A stretch of DNA of 64,000 nucleotides. It comes from Solimonas sp040066175 (GTDB lineage: Bacteria; Pseudomonadota; Gammaproteobacteria; Nevskiales; Nevskiaceae). Shown in pieces: positions 10,559-20,487 of the stretch. A program made the position numbers and the translations under genes. Within the stretch, counting starts at the first letter, position 1. Every line of letters starts with the position of its first letter. The notes below the pieces were generated by a model, which searched no databases, was not told the DNA's origin, and saw only the letters and a list, made by a program, of their open reading frames with translations. Where the stretch lies: contig NZ_JBEAAM010000019.1 of assembly GCF_040066175.1 (NCBI RefSeq), positions 1 to 64,000 of the forward strand, read 5' to 3'.

Positions 10559-11032
10559 ATGGATTTGCGCAAGATCAAGACCTTGATTGAGCTGGTGGAA
10601 CAGAGCGGCATTTCCGAACTGGAAGTCCGCGAGGGCGAGGAGTCGGTGCGCATCAGCCGGCAGACGCTCGCGGCCGCCGCGCCGGTCCCGTACCTGCCGC
10701 CGCCGGTTCCCGCGCTCGCCGCCGCCCCGACGCCCGCACCCGCGGCCGCCGCGGCCGGCGCACCCACCGCACCGCCCACCGCGGCCAAGACGGACAACCG
10801 GCACATCGTGCGCGCGCCAATGGTCGGCACCTTCTACCGCGCGCCGTCGCCGGGCGCCAAGGCCTTCGTCGAGGTCGGCCAGACGGTCAAGGTCGGCCAG
10901 GTGCTGTGCATCATCGAGGCGATGAAGATGCTCAACCAGATCGAAGCCGACAAGGCCGGCGTGATCGTCGAGATCCTGGTCGAGAACGAAAAGCCGGTCG
11001 AATTCGACCAGCCGCTGTTCGCGATCGAGTGA
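10559..11032 (+). CDS. accB: acetyl-CoA carboxylase biotin carboxyl carrier protein
   Basis: AccB carries the biotin that shuttles CO2 between biotin carboxylase and carboxyltransferase in malonyl-CoA synthesis. The 157-aa protein has an N-terminal docking part (1-38), an Ala/Pro-rich flexible linker (about 39-76) and a biotinyl domain. Biotin would be attached to Lys123 in EAMKMLNQ. The protruding thumb region around TFYRAPSPGAKAFVEVG is present. It lies between aroQ and accC on one transcription unit. Confidence 0.97.
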   Translation: MDLRKIKTLIELVEQSGISELEVREGEESVRISRQTLAAAAPVPYLPPPVPALAAAPTPAPAAAAAGAPTAPPTAAKTDNRHIVRAPMVGTFYRAPSPGAKAFVEVGQTVKVGQVLCIIEAMKMLNQIEADKAGVIVEILVENEKPVEFDQPLFAIE

Positions 11033-11063
11033 GAGGAAGCGCCACCGGACGCGGTTCCTCCCC

Positions 11064-12425
11064 ATGAAGAACATCCAGAAGATCCTGATCGCGAACCGCG
11101 GCGAGATCGCCCTGCGCATCCTGCGCTGCTGCCGCCAGCTCGGCATCAAGACCGTGGCGGTCTATTCCACCGCCGACCGCGAGCAGAAACACGTCGCGCT
11201 GGCCGACGAGGCCGTGTGCATCGGCCCGGCGCAGGCTGCCCGCAGCTACCTCAACATGGCGGCGATCATCTCGGCCGCCGAAGTCACGCAGGCCGACGCG
11301 ATCCACCCGGGTTACGGCTTCCTGTCCGAGAACGCGGACTTCGCCGAGTCGGTGGAAAAGTCCGGCTTCATCTTCATCGGCCCGCGACCCGAAACCATCC
11401 GCCTGATGGGCTCCAAGACCAATGCCAAGGCGGCGATGATCGCGGCCGGCGTGCCCTGTGTGCCCGGTTCCGACGGCGTGCTGCCGGACGACGAACAGAC
11501 CTGCATCGACATCGCCGCCAGGGTCGGCTATCCGGTGCTGATCAAGGCGGCGGCCGGCGGCGGCGGACGCGGCATGCACGTCGTGCACAGCCAGAGCGAG
11601 CTGATCCAGAAGATCCAGCTCGCGCGCAGCGAGGCGCAGGCCGCGTTCCGCGACGGCAGCGTGTTCATGGAGAAGTACCTGGAGACGCCGCGGCACATCG
11701 AGTTCCAGGTGCTGTCCGACGGCCAGGGCCACGCGATCCATCTGGGTGAGCGCGACTGCTCGATGCAGCGGCGCAACCAGAAGGTCGTCGAGGAATCCCC
11801 GGCGCCCGGCATCACGCCGGCGCAGCGCGCCGAAGTCGGCGGCCTGTGCGTCGAGGCCTGCAAGCGCATCGGCTACCGCGGCGCCGGCACCTTCGAGTTC
11901 CTTTACGAGGACGGCCGTTTCTTCTTCATCGAGATGAACACGCGCATCCAGGTCGAGCATCCGGTGACCGAGATGGTCACCGGCATCGACCTGATCCGCG
12001 AGATGATCCAGATCGCCGACGGCGAGCCGCTGCGCCTGCGCCAGAGCGACATCGAAATGCGCGGCCACGCGATCGAGTGCCGCATCAACGCCGAACACCC
12101 GCGCAGCTTCGTGCCATCGCCGGGAGAGATCCGGAAGTACCACGCGCCGGGCGGCCCGGGCATCCGCATCGACTCGCACTGCTACGCCGGCTACCGCGTG
12201 CCGCCGCACTACGACTCGATGATCGGCAAGCTGATCGCCTACGGCCGCGACCGCGACACCGCGCTCGCGCGCATGAGCCAGGCGCTCGCCGAGATGGTGA
12301 TCGAGGGCATCCACGTCAACATCCCGCTGCAGCGCCGCATCATGGCCGACGAGGTGTTCGCGCAGGGCCTGCATCACATCCACTACCTCGAACACATCCT
12401 CGCCGAGTGGTCGCAGGAGACCTGA
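11064..12425 (+). CDS. accC: acetyl-CoA carboxylase biotin carboxylase subunit
   Basis: AccC carboxylates the biotin of AccB using ATP and bicarbonate. The 453-aa length is standard. It begins KILIANRGEIALRILR and contains the glycine-rich ATP-grasp loop KAAAGGGGRGM, the catalytic region FFFIEMNTRIQVEHPVTE and the C-terminal B domain. The ATG is 31 bp after accB, and recQ follows 11 bp downstream. Nothing is unusual. Confidence 0.98.
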   Translation: MKNIQKILIANRGEIALRILRCCRQLGIKTVAVYSTADREQKHVALADEAVCIGPAQAARSYLNMAAIISAAEVTQADAIHPGYGFLSENADFAESVEKSGFIFIGPRPETIRLMGSKTNAKAAMIAAGVPCVPGSDGVLPDDEQTCIDIAARVGYPVLIKAAAGGGGRGMHVVHSQSELIQKIQLARSEAQAAFRDGSVFMEKYLETPRHIEFQVLSDGQGHAIHLGERDCSMQRRNQKVVEESPAPGITPAQRAEVGGLCVEACKRIGYRGAGTFEFLYEDGRFFFIEMNTRIQVEHPVTEMVTGIDLIREMIQIADGEPLRLRQSDIEMRGHAIECRINAEHPRSFVPSPGEIRKYHAPGGPGIRIDSHCYAGYRVPPHYDSMIGKLIAYGRDRDTALARMSQALAEMVIEGIHVNIPLQRRIMADEVFAQGLHHIHYLEHILAEWSQET

Positions 12426-12436
12426 ATCCCGGTGCG

Positions 12437-14287
<1,851 letters not shown>

Positions 14288-14435
14288 GCGACGCGCGCTT
14301 CCGGGTCACCGGCCGCGGCCGCAGGTCCGGGGCCTTCATCGGCGAACGCCCGCCCGGTATCGTGCAGAACCGTATGCCGCGGCCGCCGTCCGTGACGATC
14401 CGGCTGCAGACGACTTGCACGTCCTGGAGGCATCG

Positions 14436-15242
14436 ATGAACCAACCCAGCGACGCCAGTGACGAGGCGCTGTTCGCATCCGTCGGCGGGCCGGTCGGCGG
14501 CCGGCGGCGGCTCGCCCTGCTGCAGGCAATCGCCGCAACCGGTTCGCTGGTCAAGGCCGCCAAGGCGGCCGGCTTCAGCTACAAGGGCGCCTGGGACGCG
14601 GTCGAGGCGATGAACAATCTCGCCGAAGGCACGCTGGTCACGCGCACGACCGGCGGCCGGGGCGGCGGCGGCACATGGCTCACGCCGCGCGGTCGGGAAC
14701 TGCTGGCAATGTACGAGAAGCTGCTCGAAGGTCAGCGCGGACTGGTGGCCCGCATCGGCCGCGAGCACGCCAGCGCCGCGCGCGACCTGCCGGTGCTCGG
14801 CCGCATCGCCATGCTCAGCAGTGCGCGCAACCAGTTCGTCGGCCGTGTCACGGCGCTGCGCCGCGGCACCGTCAACGACGAGGTCGAGCTGGAGATCGCC
14901 GGCGGCCAGCGCCTGTTCGCGACCGTGACGCACGGCAGCGCACACACGATGCGCCTGAAGACGGGCGTGCCGCTGACCGCGCTGATCAAGGCATCCTGGG
15001 TGCTGCTGGCGTCCGGCGCGCCGGACGCGCGACGCTGTTCGGCCGGCAACCAGCTCGGCGGCACCGTCGCCCGCGTGCAGAAGGGCGCGGTTAATTCCGA
15101 AGTCGTGCTCGCCCTCGATAGCGGCCTGGCGATCGCCGCGATCGTCTCGAACACCGGCCTCAAGGATCTCGGCCTCAGGAAGGGCGAGCCGGCCACCGCG
15201 ATGTTCAACGCCGCCAGCGTGATTCTCGTCCGCCTCGACTGA
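14436..15242 (+). CDS. modE: molybdate-responsive transcription regulator ModE
   Basis: ModE is a dimeric repressor/activator that binds molybdate and then Mo-box DNA. The 268-aa protein has an N-terminal winged helix-turn-helix (LLQAIAATGSLVKAAKAAGFSYKGAWDAVEAMNN, then TGGRGGGGTWLTPRG) and two Mop/TOBE ligand-binding repeats (about 130-200 and 203-268; SARNQFVGRVTALRRGTVNDEVEL and GNQLGGTVARVQKGAVNSEVVLAL). It matches the two-Mop E. coli type in length. The ATG at 14436 has TGGAGG five bases upstream. It stands directly before the Mo-box-controlled molybdate operon, so it almost certainly controls that operon. Confidence 0.95.
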   Translation: MNQPSDASDEALFASVGGPVGGRRRLALLQAIAATGSLVKAAKAAGFSYKGAWDAVEAMNNLAEGTLVTRTTGGRGGGGTWLTPRGRELLAMYEKLLEGQRGLVARIGREHASAARDLPVLGRIAMLSSARNQFVGRVTALRRGTVNDEVELEIAGGQRLFATVTHGSAHTMRLKTGVPLTALIKASWVLLASGAPDARRCSAGNQLGGTVARVQKGAVNSEVVLALDSGLAIAAIVSNTGLKDLGLRKGEPATAMFNAASVILVRLD

Positions 15243-15305
15243 GAGGCTGTGAGTAAATCAACCGCATTTCTCGAACTCCCAATTTCGACTCACCGGAGGC
15301 CGAAA

Positions 15306-15401
15306 ATGGGCAGCGTAGGCGTGCTGAAAGCCGATTTAGCCGCTGCAAATCCGCATCTACATCGCTGTGGCGCGCTGCGTCGAGAACGTCACAAACTCTG
15401 A
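15306..15401 (+). CDS. candidate 31-aa small ORF with strong Shine-Dalgarno
   Basis: A complete ATG-TGA frame encodes MGSVGVLKADLAAANPHLHR and eleven more residues ending GALRRERHKL with one extra Cys before it. GGAGG at 15295-15299 sits six bases upstream, one of the best ribosome-binding sites in the window. It lies between modE and the Mo-box. I recognise no family. It may be a leader peptide, a real small protein, or a relic of a small mobile sequence, since GAGAGGC occurs at both edges of the segment (15241 and 15400). Confidence 0.3.
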   Translation: MGSVGVLKADLAAANPHLHRCGALRRERHKL

Positions 15402-15445
15402 GAGGCGCTTGCCGCACCGGCAAACCTGGCGCCGACCGCGACTGC

Positions 15446-15469
15446 CGTTATATAGTTTTGTATATATCG
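15446..15469. promoter_or_regulatory. Mo-box (ModE operator)
   Basis: CGTTATATA (15446-15454) and TATATATCG (15461-15469) form a near-perfect inverted repeat around a 6-bp spacer GTTTTG. This agrees with the ModE consensus as I recall it (ATCGNTATATA, six bases, inverted copy). It is an AT island in GC-rich DNA, about 20 bp before the likely start of the porin gene, so molybdate-bound ModE would occlude the promoter. Confidence 0.85.
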
Positions 15470-15487
15470 CGGATCAGCGCACGGGAC

Positions 15488-16846
15488 ATGACCGGAAGGG
15501 GACTCGCCACCACCTTGGTGACGCTGCTGGCGGCTGGGCCGCTGTGGGCGCAAGGCGCAACCGGACCGCCTCCGGCGTGGATCCTCGACGGCAGCCTGCG
15601 CGTGCGCGTGGAGACCATCGACAACACCTTCCGCCCCGGCCTCGCCGAACACGACCGACTGCTGTCGCTACGCACGACGCTGTTCGCGGAGTACGCGCGC
15701 GCCCCGTGGCGCTGGGGCGGCGAGCTGTTCGACAGCCGCGCCTACGGCCAGCAGGAACGCTCGGCAGCCGGCACCAGTGAGGTCAATGCCCTCGAGCTCG
15801 CGCAACTGTACGCGGCGTATACACCCGGCCATGGCTGGGCGGGTCTGCACGAATCCCGCCTCACGGCGGGCCGCTTCACGATGGACGTCGGTTCGCGGCG
15901 GCTGGTCGCGCGCAACCGCTTCCGCAATACGACCAATGCGTTCACCGGGCTGCGATTCGATGGCGAGATCGGCGCGGACCGGTCATTGACCCTGTTCTGG
16001 ACGATGCCGCACACGCGCCTGCCGAGCGATCGGTTGGGGATCGAGCACAACGGCGTGGAATGGGACCGCGAAAGTCCCGACCTGCAGTTCTTCGGCGGCT
16101 CCTGGACCCGCCCCGGACTCGGAGGTGGCAGCGCGGAACTCTACGCCTACGGCTTGCTGGAGCGGGATGCGGACGGCCACCCCACGCGCAACCGCCGCCT
16201 GTGGACGCCGGGGCTTCGCCTTTATCGCACCAGCCGCATCGGGCAGACGGACTACGACCTGGAATTCGCCTGGCAGACCGGGCAGGCGCGCGCCTCCAGC
16301 GCCGACAGCGACACCCGGGATCTCGACGTGTCAGCCTATTTCCTGCACGCCGAAGTCGGCCACTGCCTCCCCGCATCCGCATCGCCACGGGGGGCGCTGT
16401 TCCTCGACGTGGCCAGCGGCGACGGTCGCAGTCCGCACACCTACAAGCGCTTCGATACCTTATTCGGTGCGCGACGCAGCGAGTACGGACCGACCAGCCT
16501 CTACGGTGCAATCGCGCGCGCCAACCTGCTGTCGCCCGGTCTGCGGCTGGACCTGCGGCCGGATGCGCGCTGGGACGGCTTCGTCGCCTGGCGCGCGCTC
16601 TGGCTCGAAGATCGCCATGACGGCTTCTCCGGCACCGGCGTGCGCGATGCCAGCGGCGCATCTGGCCGCTTCGCCGGCCACCAGTTCGAACTCAATGTCC
16701 GTCACTGGCTGAGCGCCGAGACCCTGCGGCTGGACGCCGGCGTCGCCGTGCTGGCGCGCGGACCGTTCTTGAAGGATGCGCCGAACGCGAACGGCTACGG
16801 CGATACGACCTACGCCTATCTCGATGCCACGTACAGCTTCCGATGA
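15488..16846 (+). CDS. alginate-export-like outer-membrane beta-barrel, putative molybdate porin
   Basis: The product is 452 aa from ATG 15488, with a signal peptide (residues 1-21, VTLLAAGPLWA then QG). The rest alternates short polar and aromatic strands typical of an AlgE/alginate-export family barrel. It starts DGSLRVRVETID and ends YAYLDATYSFR, with a terminal aromatic-Arg signal-like end. A longer frame from TTG 15458 would start inside the Mo-box and is unlikely. It is first in the mod operon and overlaps modA by ATGA. I infer that it passes molybdate or another oxyanion across the outer membrane. The family also includes alginate and other anion channels, so the substrate is inferred from context. 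Confidence 0.75.
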   Translation: MTGRGLATTLVTLLAAGPLWAQGATGPPPAWILDGSLRVRVETIDNTFRPGLAEHDRLLSLRTTLFAEYARAPWRWGGELFDSRAYGQQERSAAGTSEVNALELAQLYAAYTPGHGWAGLHESRLTAGRFTMDVGSRRLVARNRFRNTTNAFTGLRFDGEIGADRSLTLFWTMPHTRLPSDRLGIEHNGVEWDRESPDLQFFGGSWTRPGLGGGSAELYAYGLLERDADGHPTRNRRLWTPGLRLYRTSRIGQTDYDLEFAWQTGQARASSADSDTRDLDVSAYFLHAEVGHCLPASASPRGALFLDVASGDGRSPHTYKRFDTLFGARRSEYGPTSLYGAIARANLLSPGLRLDLRPDARWDGFVAWRALWLEDRHDGFSGTGVRDASGASGRFAGHQFELNVRHWLSAETLRLDAGVAVLARGPFLKDAPNANGYGDTTYAYLDATYSFR

Positions 16847-17625
16847 GACACGCCATGGCCCGACTGCTGTGTCTGCTCGCCACCGGGCTGCTGGCACCCG
16901 CACTGTTCGCACAGCAAGTGCCGGTGGTGGCCGCCGCCGCGGACCTCAAGTTCGCGCTGGAGGACATCGCGGCCACCTTCCAAGCGGACAGCGGGCAGCG
17001 CGTGAAGCTGAGCTTCGGCTCGTCCGGCACCTTCGCCACGCAGATCCGCAATGGCGCCCCGTATGCGATGTATCTGTCGGCGGACGAGGACTATGTCCTG
17101 CAGCTCCACAAGGACGGCTACACGCGCGATGCGGGCACGCTCTACGCGATCGGCCGCATCGTGCTGATGGCGCCGCCGTCGTCGGAGCTGGCCGTGGACG
17201 GCGAACTCAAGGGCCTCGCCGAGGCGCTCAGGGCCGGCCGGATCGCGCGCTTCGCCATCGCCAATCCCGAGCACGCGCCCTACGGCCGGCGCGCCGAGGA
17301 AGCCCTGCGCCACGCCGGGCTGTGGGACGCGATCCGGCCGAAACTGGTGTTCGGCGAAAACGTCTCGCAGGCGGCGCAGTTCGCCACCAGCGGTTCGGCG
17401 GCCGGCGGCATCATCGCGCTGTCGCTGGCGCGCGCGCCGCAGATGCAGGATCAGGGACGCTACGCCCTGATCCCCGCCGGGTGGCACGAACCGCTGAAGC
17501 AACGCATGGTGCTGTTGAAGCGCGCCGACGCGACCGCCGAGTCGTTCTACCGTTATCTCCAGGCGCCTGCCGCGCGCAGCGTGATGCGCCGCTACGGCTT
17601 CGTGCTGCCGGACGAGGCCGACTGA
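16843..17625 (+). CDS. modA: molybdate ABC transporter substrate-binding protein ModA
   Basis: ModA captures molybdate or tungstate in the periplasm and delivers it to ModBC. The 260-aa product has a cleavable signal peptide (about 1-23, LLCLLATGLLAPALFA). The mature domain has oxyanion-binding motifs typical of the family: VVAAAADLKFALEDIA, KLSFGSSGTFATQI, and FGENVSQAAQFATSGSAAGGI. It starts at ATG 16843, overlapping the porin stop by ATGA. The modB start touches its stop (TGATG), so all are translationally coupled. Confidence 0.95.
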   Translation: MRHAMARLLCLLATGLLAPALFAQQVPVVAAAADLKFALEDIAATFQADSGQRVKLSFGSSGTFATQIRNGAPYAMYLSADEDYVLQLHKDGYTRDAGTLYAIGRIVLMAPPSSELAVDGELKGLAEALRAGRIARFAIANPEHAPYGRRAEEALRHAGLWDAIRPKLVFGENVSQAAQFATSGSAAGGIIALSLARAPQMQDQGRYALIPAGWHEPLKQRMVLLKRADATAESFYRYLQAPAARSVMRRYGFVLPDEAD

Positions 17626-18305
17626 TGGACTGGCAGGCACTCAGGCTCACGCTGCAACTCGGCGCCGTGACGGTGCTGCTGCTGCTGCCCGCCGCCTTGT
17701 TCGCAGGCCGCGGGCTGGCCTATGGACGTTTCCGCGGCCGCGCCGTGGTCGAGGCACTGCTGGCCGTGCCGCTGGTGCTGCCGCCCACCGTCGTCGGCTA
17801 TTACCTGCTGGTCGGTCTCGGCGGCCGCTCGCCGATCGGCCAGTGGATCGAGGGTCTCACCGGCGCGCCGCTGGTGTTTCACTTTTCCGGGCTGGTGGTG
17901 GCCTCGCTGATCGTCAACATCCCGTTCGCGGTGCAGCCGATCCAGCGTGCCTTCGAGACCATCCCGGACGAAGTGCGCGATGCCGCCGCCTGCTGCGGCA
18001 TGGGTTTCTGGCGGACGCTGCTGCGCGTGGAACTGCCGCTGGCCTGGCCCGGCGTGCTGACCGGCCTGGTGCTGACCTTCGCGCACACGCTCGGCGAGTT
18101 CGGCGTGGTGCTGATGGTCGGCGGCAGCATCCCGGGCGAGACCAAGACCGTGGCGATCGCGATCTACGACCGCGTGCAGGCTTTCGACTTCCGCTCGGCC
18201 GGGCAGATGTCGCTGCTGCTGCTGCTGTTCTCGGTGACCGTCCTGGCCACCGCCACCGCGCTCGGCCAGCGCTACGGGAGGCGGCGTGTCCTGCCGCAGC
18301 TCTGA
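17625..18305 (+). CDS. modB: molybdate ABC transporter permease ModB
   Basis: ModB is the inner-membrane permease. The 226-aa protein has about five membrane segments. The EAA loop (DAAACCGMGFWRTLLRVELPLA followed by WPGVLTGLVLTFAHTLGEFG) docks onto the ModC ATPase. The ATG shares its first base with the modA stop (TGATG at 17623-17627). The 3' end overlaps modC by 20 bp. Confidence 0.95.
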   Translation: MDWQALRLTLQLGAVTVLLLLPAALFAGRGLAYGRFRGRAVVEALLAVPLVLPPTVVGYYLLVGLGGRSPIGQWIEGLTGAPLVFHFSGLVVASLIVNIPFAVQPIQRAFETIPDEVRDAAACCGMGFWRTLLRVELPLAWPGVLTGLVLTFAHTLGEFGVVLMVGGSIPGETKTVAIAIYDRVQAFDFRSAGQMSLLLLLFSVTVLATATALGQRYGRRRVLPQL

Positions 18306-19395
18306 GTTCCGGCTGCAGGTCCGCCAGGGCCGGCCGGTTCCGTTCGACGCCGAGCTGAGCTGCCGCGGCGGCGAGGTGCTGGCGCTGGTCGGTCCCTCGG
18401 GCAGCGGCAAGTCCACGCTGCTGCGCATGATCGCCGGCCTGTCGCGGCCGGCGTCCGGTTCGATCCGCTGCGGCGAGCGGCCGTGGTTCGATGCCCAGAC
18501 GGGCGTGAACCTGAGCCCGCAGCAGCGGCGGGTCGGCTACGTGCCGCAGCACTACGGACTGTTCCCGCACCTGTCGGCGCTGGCCAATGTCGAGGCCGGG
18601 CTGGGCCATCTGCCGCGCGGGCAACGGGCACGGCACGCCCGCACCTGGCTGGAGAAGGTGCATCTCGATGGCCTGGCGTCGCGCCGGCCCGCCGAGCTGT
18701 CCGGCGGCCAGCAGCAGCGCGTGGCCCTGGCGCGCGCACTCGCGCGCGAGCCCTCGATCCTGCTGCTCGACGAACCGTTCTCGGCGGTGGACCGCGCCAC
18801 GCGCGAGACGTTGTACGGGGAACTGGCCGAGCTGAAGCAGGAGCTGGTCCTGCCGGTCGTCATGGTCACGCACGACCTGACCGAGGCGCTGCTGCTCGCC
18901 GACCGCATGAGCCTGCTCGATCAGGGCCGCACGCTGCAGACCGGCGTGCCGCACGAGGTCATGGCTCGGCCGGTCAGCGCCGTCGCCGCGCGCCTGATGG
19001 GCTTGCGCAACGTGTTCGGCGGCCGGCTGATCGAACACGACGCGGCGGCCGACCGCAGCTGGATCGGGATCGGCGGCCTGCGCTTGGCCAGCCGATACCG
19101 CCCGGAATTCGCACCGGGAAAGCCGCTCGACTGCGTGCTGCCCGACGGCGCCATCCGCCTGCCCGGCATCACCGACCGCGCCCTGCCCGACGGCCCGAAT
19201 CGCGTCGAGCTGAGCCTCGTCCGCCTGCTGCCGATGGGCGAGGAGGTCCGCATCGACGCGCGGCTGCCCGGTGTCGAAGCCATGCTGCACTTTCAGGTCT
19301 CCGCACGGCTGACCGAAGTTCTGCGCCTGTCGCCGGGCGGCAGCGTACCGGCGGTGCTGCGCGAAGACCGGCTGCACCTGATGGCACCGCCATGA
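18286..19395 (+). CDS. modC: molybdate ABC transporter ATP-binding protein ModC
   Basis: ModC hydrolyses ATP to drive molybdate import. The 369-aa length fits. Walker A GPSGSGKST is at 36-44, the Q-loop region VGYVPQHYGLFPHL follows, the ABC signature LSGGQQQR is near 139, and Walker B reads ILLLDEPFSAVD. A C-terminal TOBE-like regulatory domain (about 240-369) usually senses molybdate for trans-inhibition. The start is GTG 18286 inside the end of modB. The stop overlaps the next ATG (ATGA at 19392-19395). Confidence 0.95.
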   Translation: MSCRSSEFRLQVRQGRPVPFDAELSCRGGEVLALVGPSGSGKSTLLRMIAGLSRPASGSIRCGERPWFDAQTGVNLSPQQRRVGYVPQHYGLFPHLSALANVEAGLGHLPRGQRARHARTWLEKVHLDGLASRRPAELSGGQQQRVALARALAREPSILLLDEPFSAVDRATRETLYGELAELKQELVLPVVMVTHDLTEALLLADRMSLLDQGRTLQTGVPHEVMARPVSAVAARLMGLRNVFGGRLIEHDAAADRSWIGIGGLRLASRYRPEFAPGKPLDCVLPDGAIRLPGITDRALPDGPNRVELSLVRLLPMGEEVRIDARLPGVEAMLHFQVSARLTEVLRLSPGGSVPAVLREDRLHLMAPP

Positions 19396-20369
19396 CCCGG
19401 CTGGACCTGGAGCGTGGGCAGGTCTGGATCTACCTCGCGGCGATCGCCGCGGGACTGCTGACCGGCAGCGCGCTGCCCGGCAGCGCGCCGGCGCTGGCGG
19501 CGCTGCTCTGGCCGGCCCTGATGGTCCTGCTCTATGCCACTTTCGTGCAGGTGCCGCTGCTGCACCTGCGGGCGGCTTTCGCCGATCACCGCTTCGTGGC
19601 GGCGGCACTGACCGGCAACTTCGTGCTGGTCCCGCTCGTCGTCGCCGCGCTCGCATCCTTGCTGCCGCCCGATCCGGCGCTGCGCCTGGGCGTGCTGCTG
19701 GTGCTGCTGGTACCCTGCACCGACTGGTTCATCACCTTTTCGCAGCTGGGGCGCGGCGACACGCCGCGCGCGATCGCGGTGACGCCGCTCAACCTGCTGC
19801 TGCAGCTGCTGTTGCTGCCGGTCTATCTGTGGCTGATGGGCGGTGCCGGCGTGACCGGCGCACTGACGCCCGCACGGGCCGCGCCGGCACTGGCCATCGT
19901 GCTGCTGCCGCTCGCCGCCGCGGCGCTGAGCGAACGCTGGATCGAGGCGCGGCCGCAGCGCGCGGCTGTGCGCGAGACGCTGGCATGGTGGCCGGTGCCG
20001 CTGCTGGCGCTGGTCGTGTTCCTGATCGCCGGCGCGCAGGTCGCGGCGCTGGGTACGGCGCTGGCCGCCGTGCCGCGCGTCGTGCCGCTGTTCGCGGCAT
20101 ACCTGCTCCTCGCGGCGCTGCTCGCGCGCCGGCTCGCCACGCTGTTCCGCCTGCCGGCACCGCAGGGGCGGACGCTCGCCTTCAGCCTGGGCACGCGCAA
20201 TTCCTTCGTCGTGCTGCCGTTCGCGCTGACATTGCCGCCGGGCTGGGAGGTCGCGGCGGTCGTCATCGTCATCCAGTCGCTGGTCGAGCTGTTCGGGATG
20301 GTCGCCTACCTGATCTGGATTCCACGCCGCCTGTTCCCCGACCCGCCCGCCGGTCGCCCGGCCGGCTGA
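19392..20369 (+). CDS. ACR3-like / bile-acid:Na+ symporter superfamily oxyanion transporter
   Basis: This 325-aa membrane protein has about ten hydrophobic helices. The helix-4 motif LVPCTDWFITFSQLGRGD (Cys109) and a helix-9/10 glutamate in QSLVELFGM (Glu299) match positions conserved in ACR3-type arsenite exporters. ARTRNSF-like GTRNSFVVLP is also typical of the superfamily. It overlaps modC by ATGA and so belongs to the Mo-box operon. No arsR or arsC is nearby. It could export arsenite, or handle another oxyanion such as excess molybdate or tungstate. The family call is firm and the substrate is open. Confidence 0.75.
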   Translation: MTRLDLERGQVWIYLAAIAAGLLTGSALPGSAPALAALLWPALMVLLYATFVQVPLLHLRAAFADHRFVAAALTGNFVLVPLVVAALASLLPPDPALRLGVLLVLLVPCTDWFITFSQLGRGDTPRAIAVTPLNLLLQLLLLPVYLWLMGGAGVTGALTPARAAPALAIVLLPLAAAALSERWIEARPQRAAVRETLAWWPVPLLALVVFLIAGAQVAALGTALAAVPRVVPLFAAYLLLAALLARRLATLFRLPAPQGRTLAFSLGTRNSFVVLPFALTLPPGWEVAAVVIVIQSLVELFGMVAYLIWIPRRLFPDPPAGRPAG

Positions 20370-20487
20370 GTTCAGCCCGCGCGGTTCGCCGGCAGGCGGA
20401 TGCACCTGGCGCACCGGCAATAGCCACGGTCACAGGCGCGCCGGATAATCGGCGCAGGTTCCCTTTCCCCCTCCTCAGGAGCATCCG

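Noticed and set aside
15458..15487. TTG start of the porin inside the Mo-box
   Set aside because: It would spoil the signal peptide and place the ribosome site within the operator; ATG 15488 gives a clean signal sequence.
17914..19656. 580-codon minus-strand frame across modB, modC and the ACR3-like gene
   Set aside because: It spans three well-supported genes and has only Arg/Ala-rich composition.
20370..20487. Riboswitch upstream of the thiolase
   Set aside because: Only short GC hairpins are visible and nothing matches a riboswitch core that I know.
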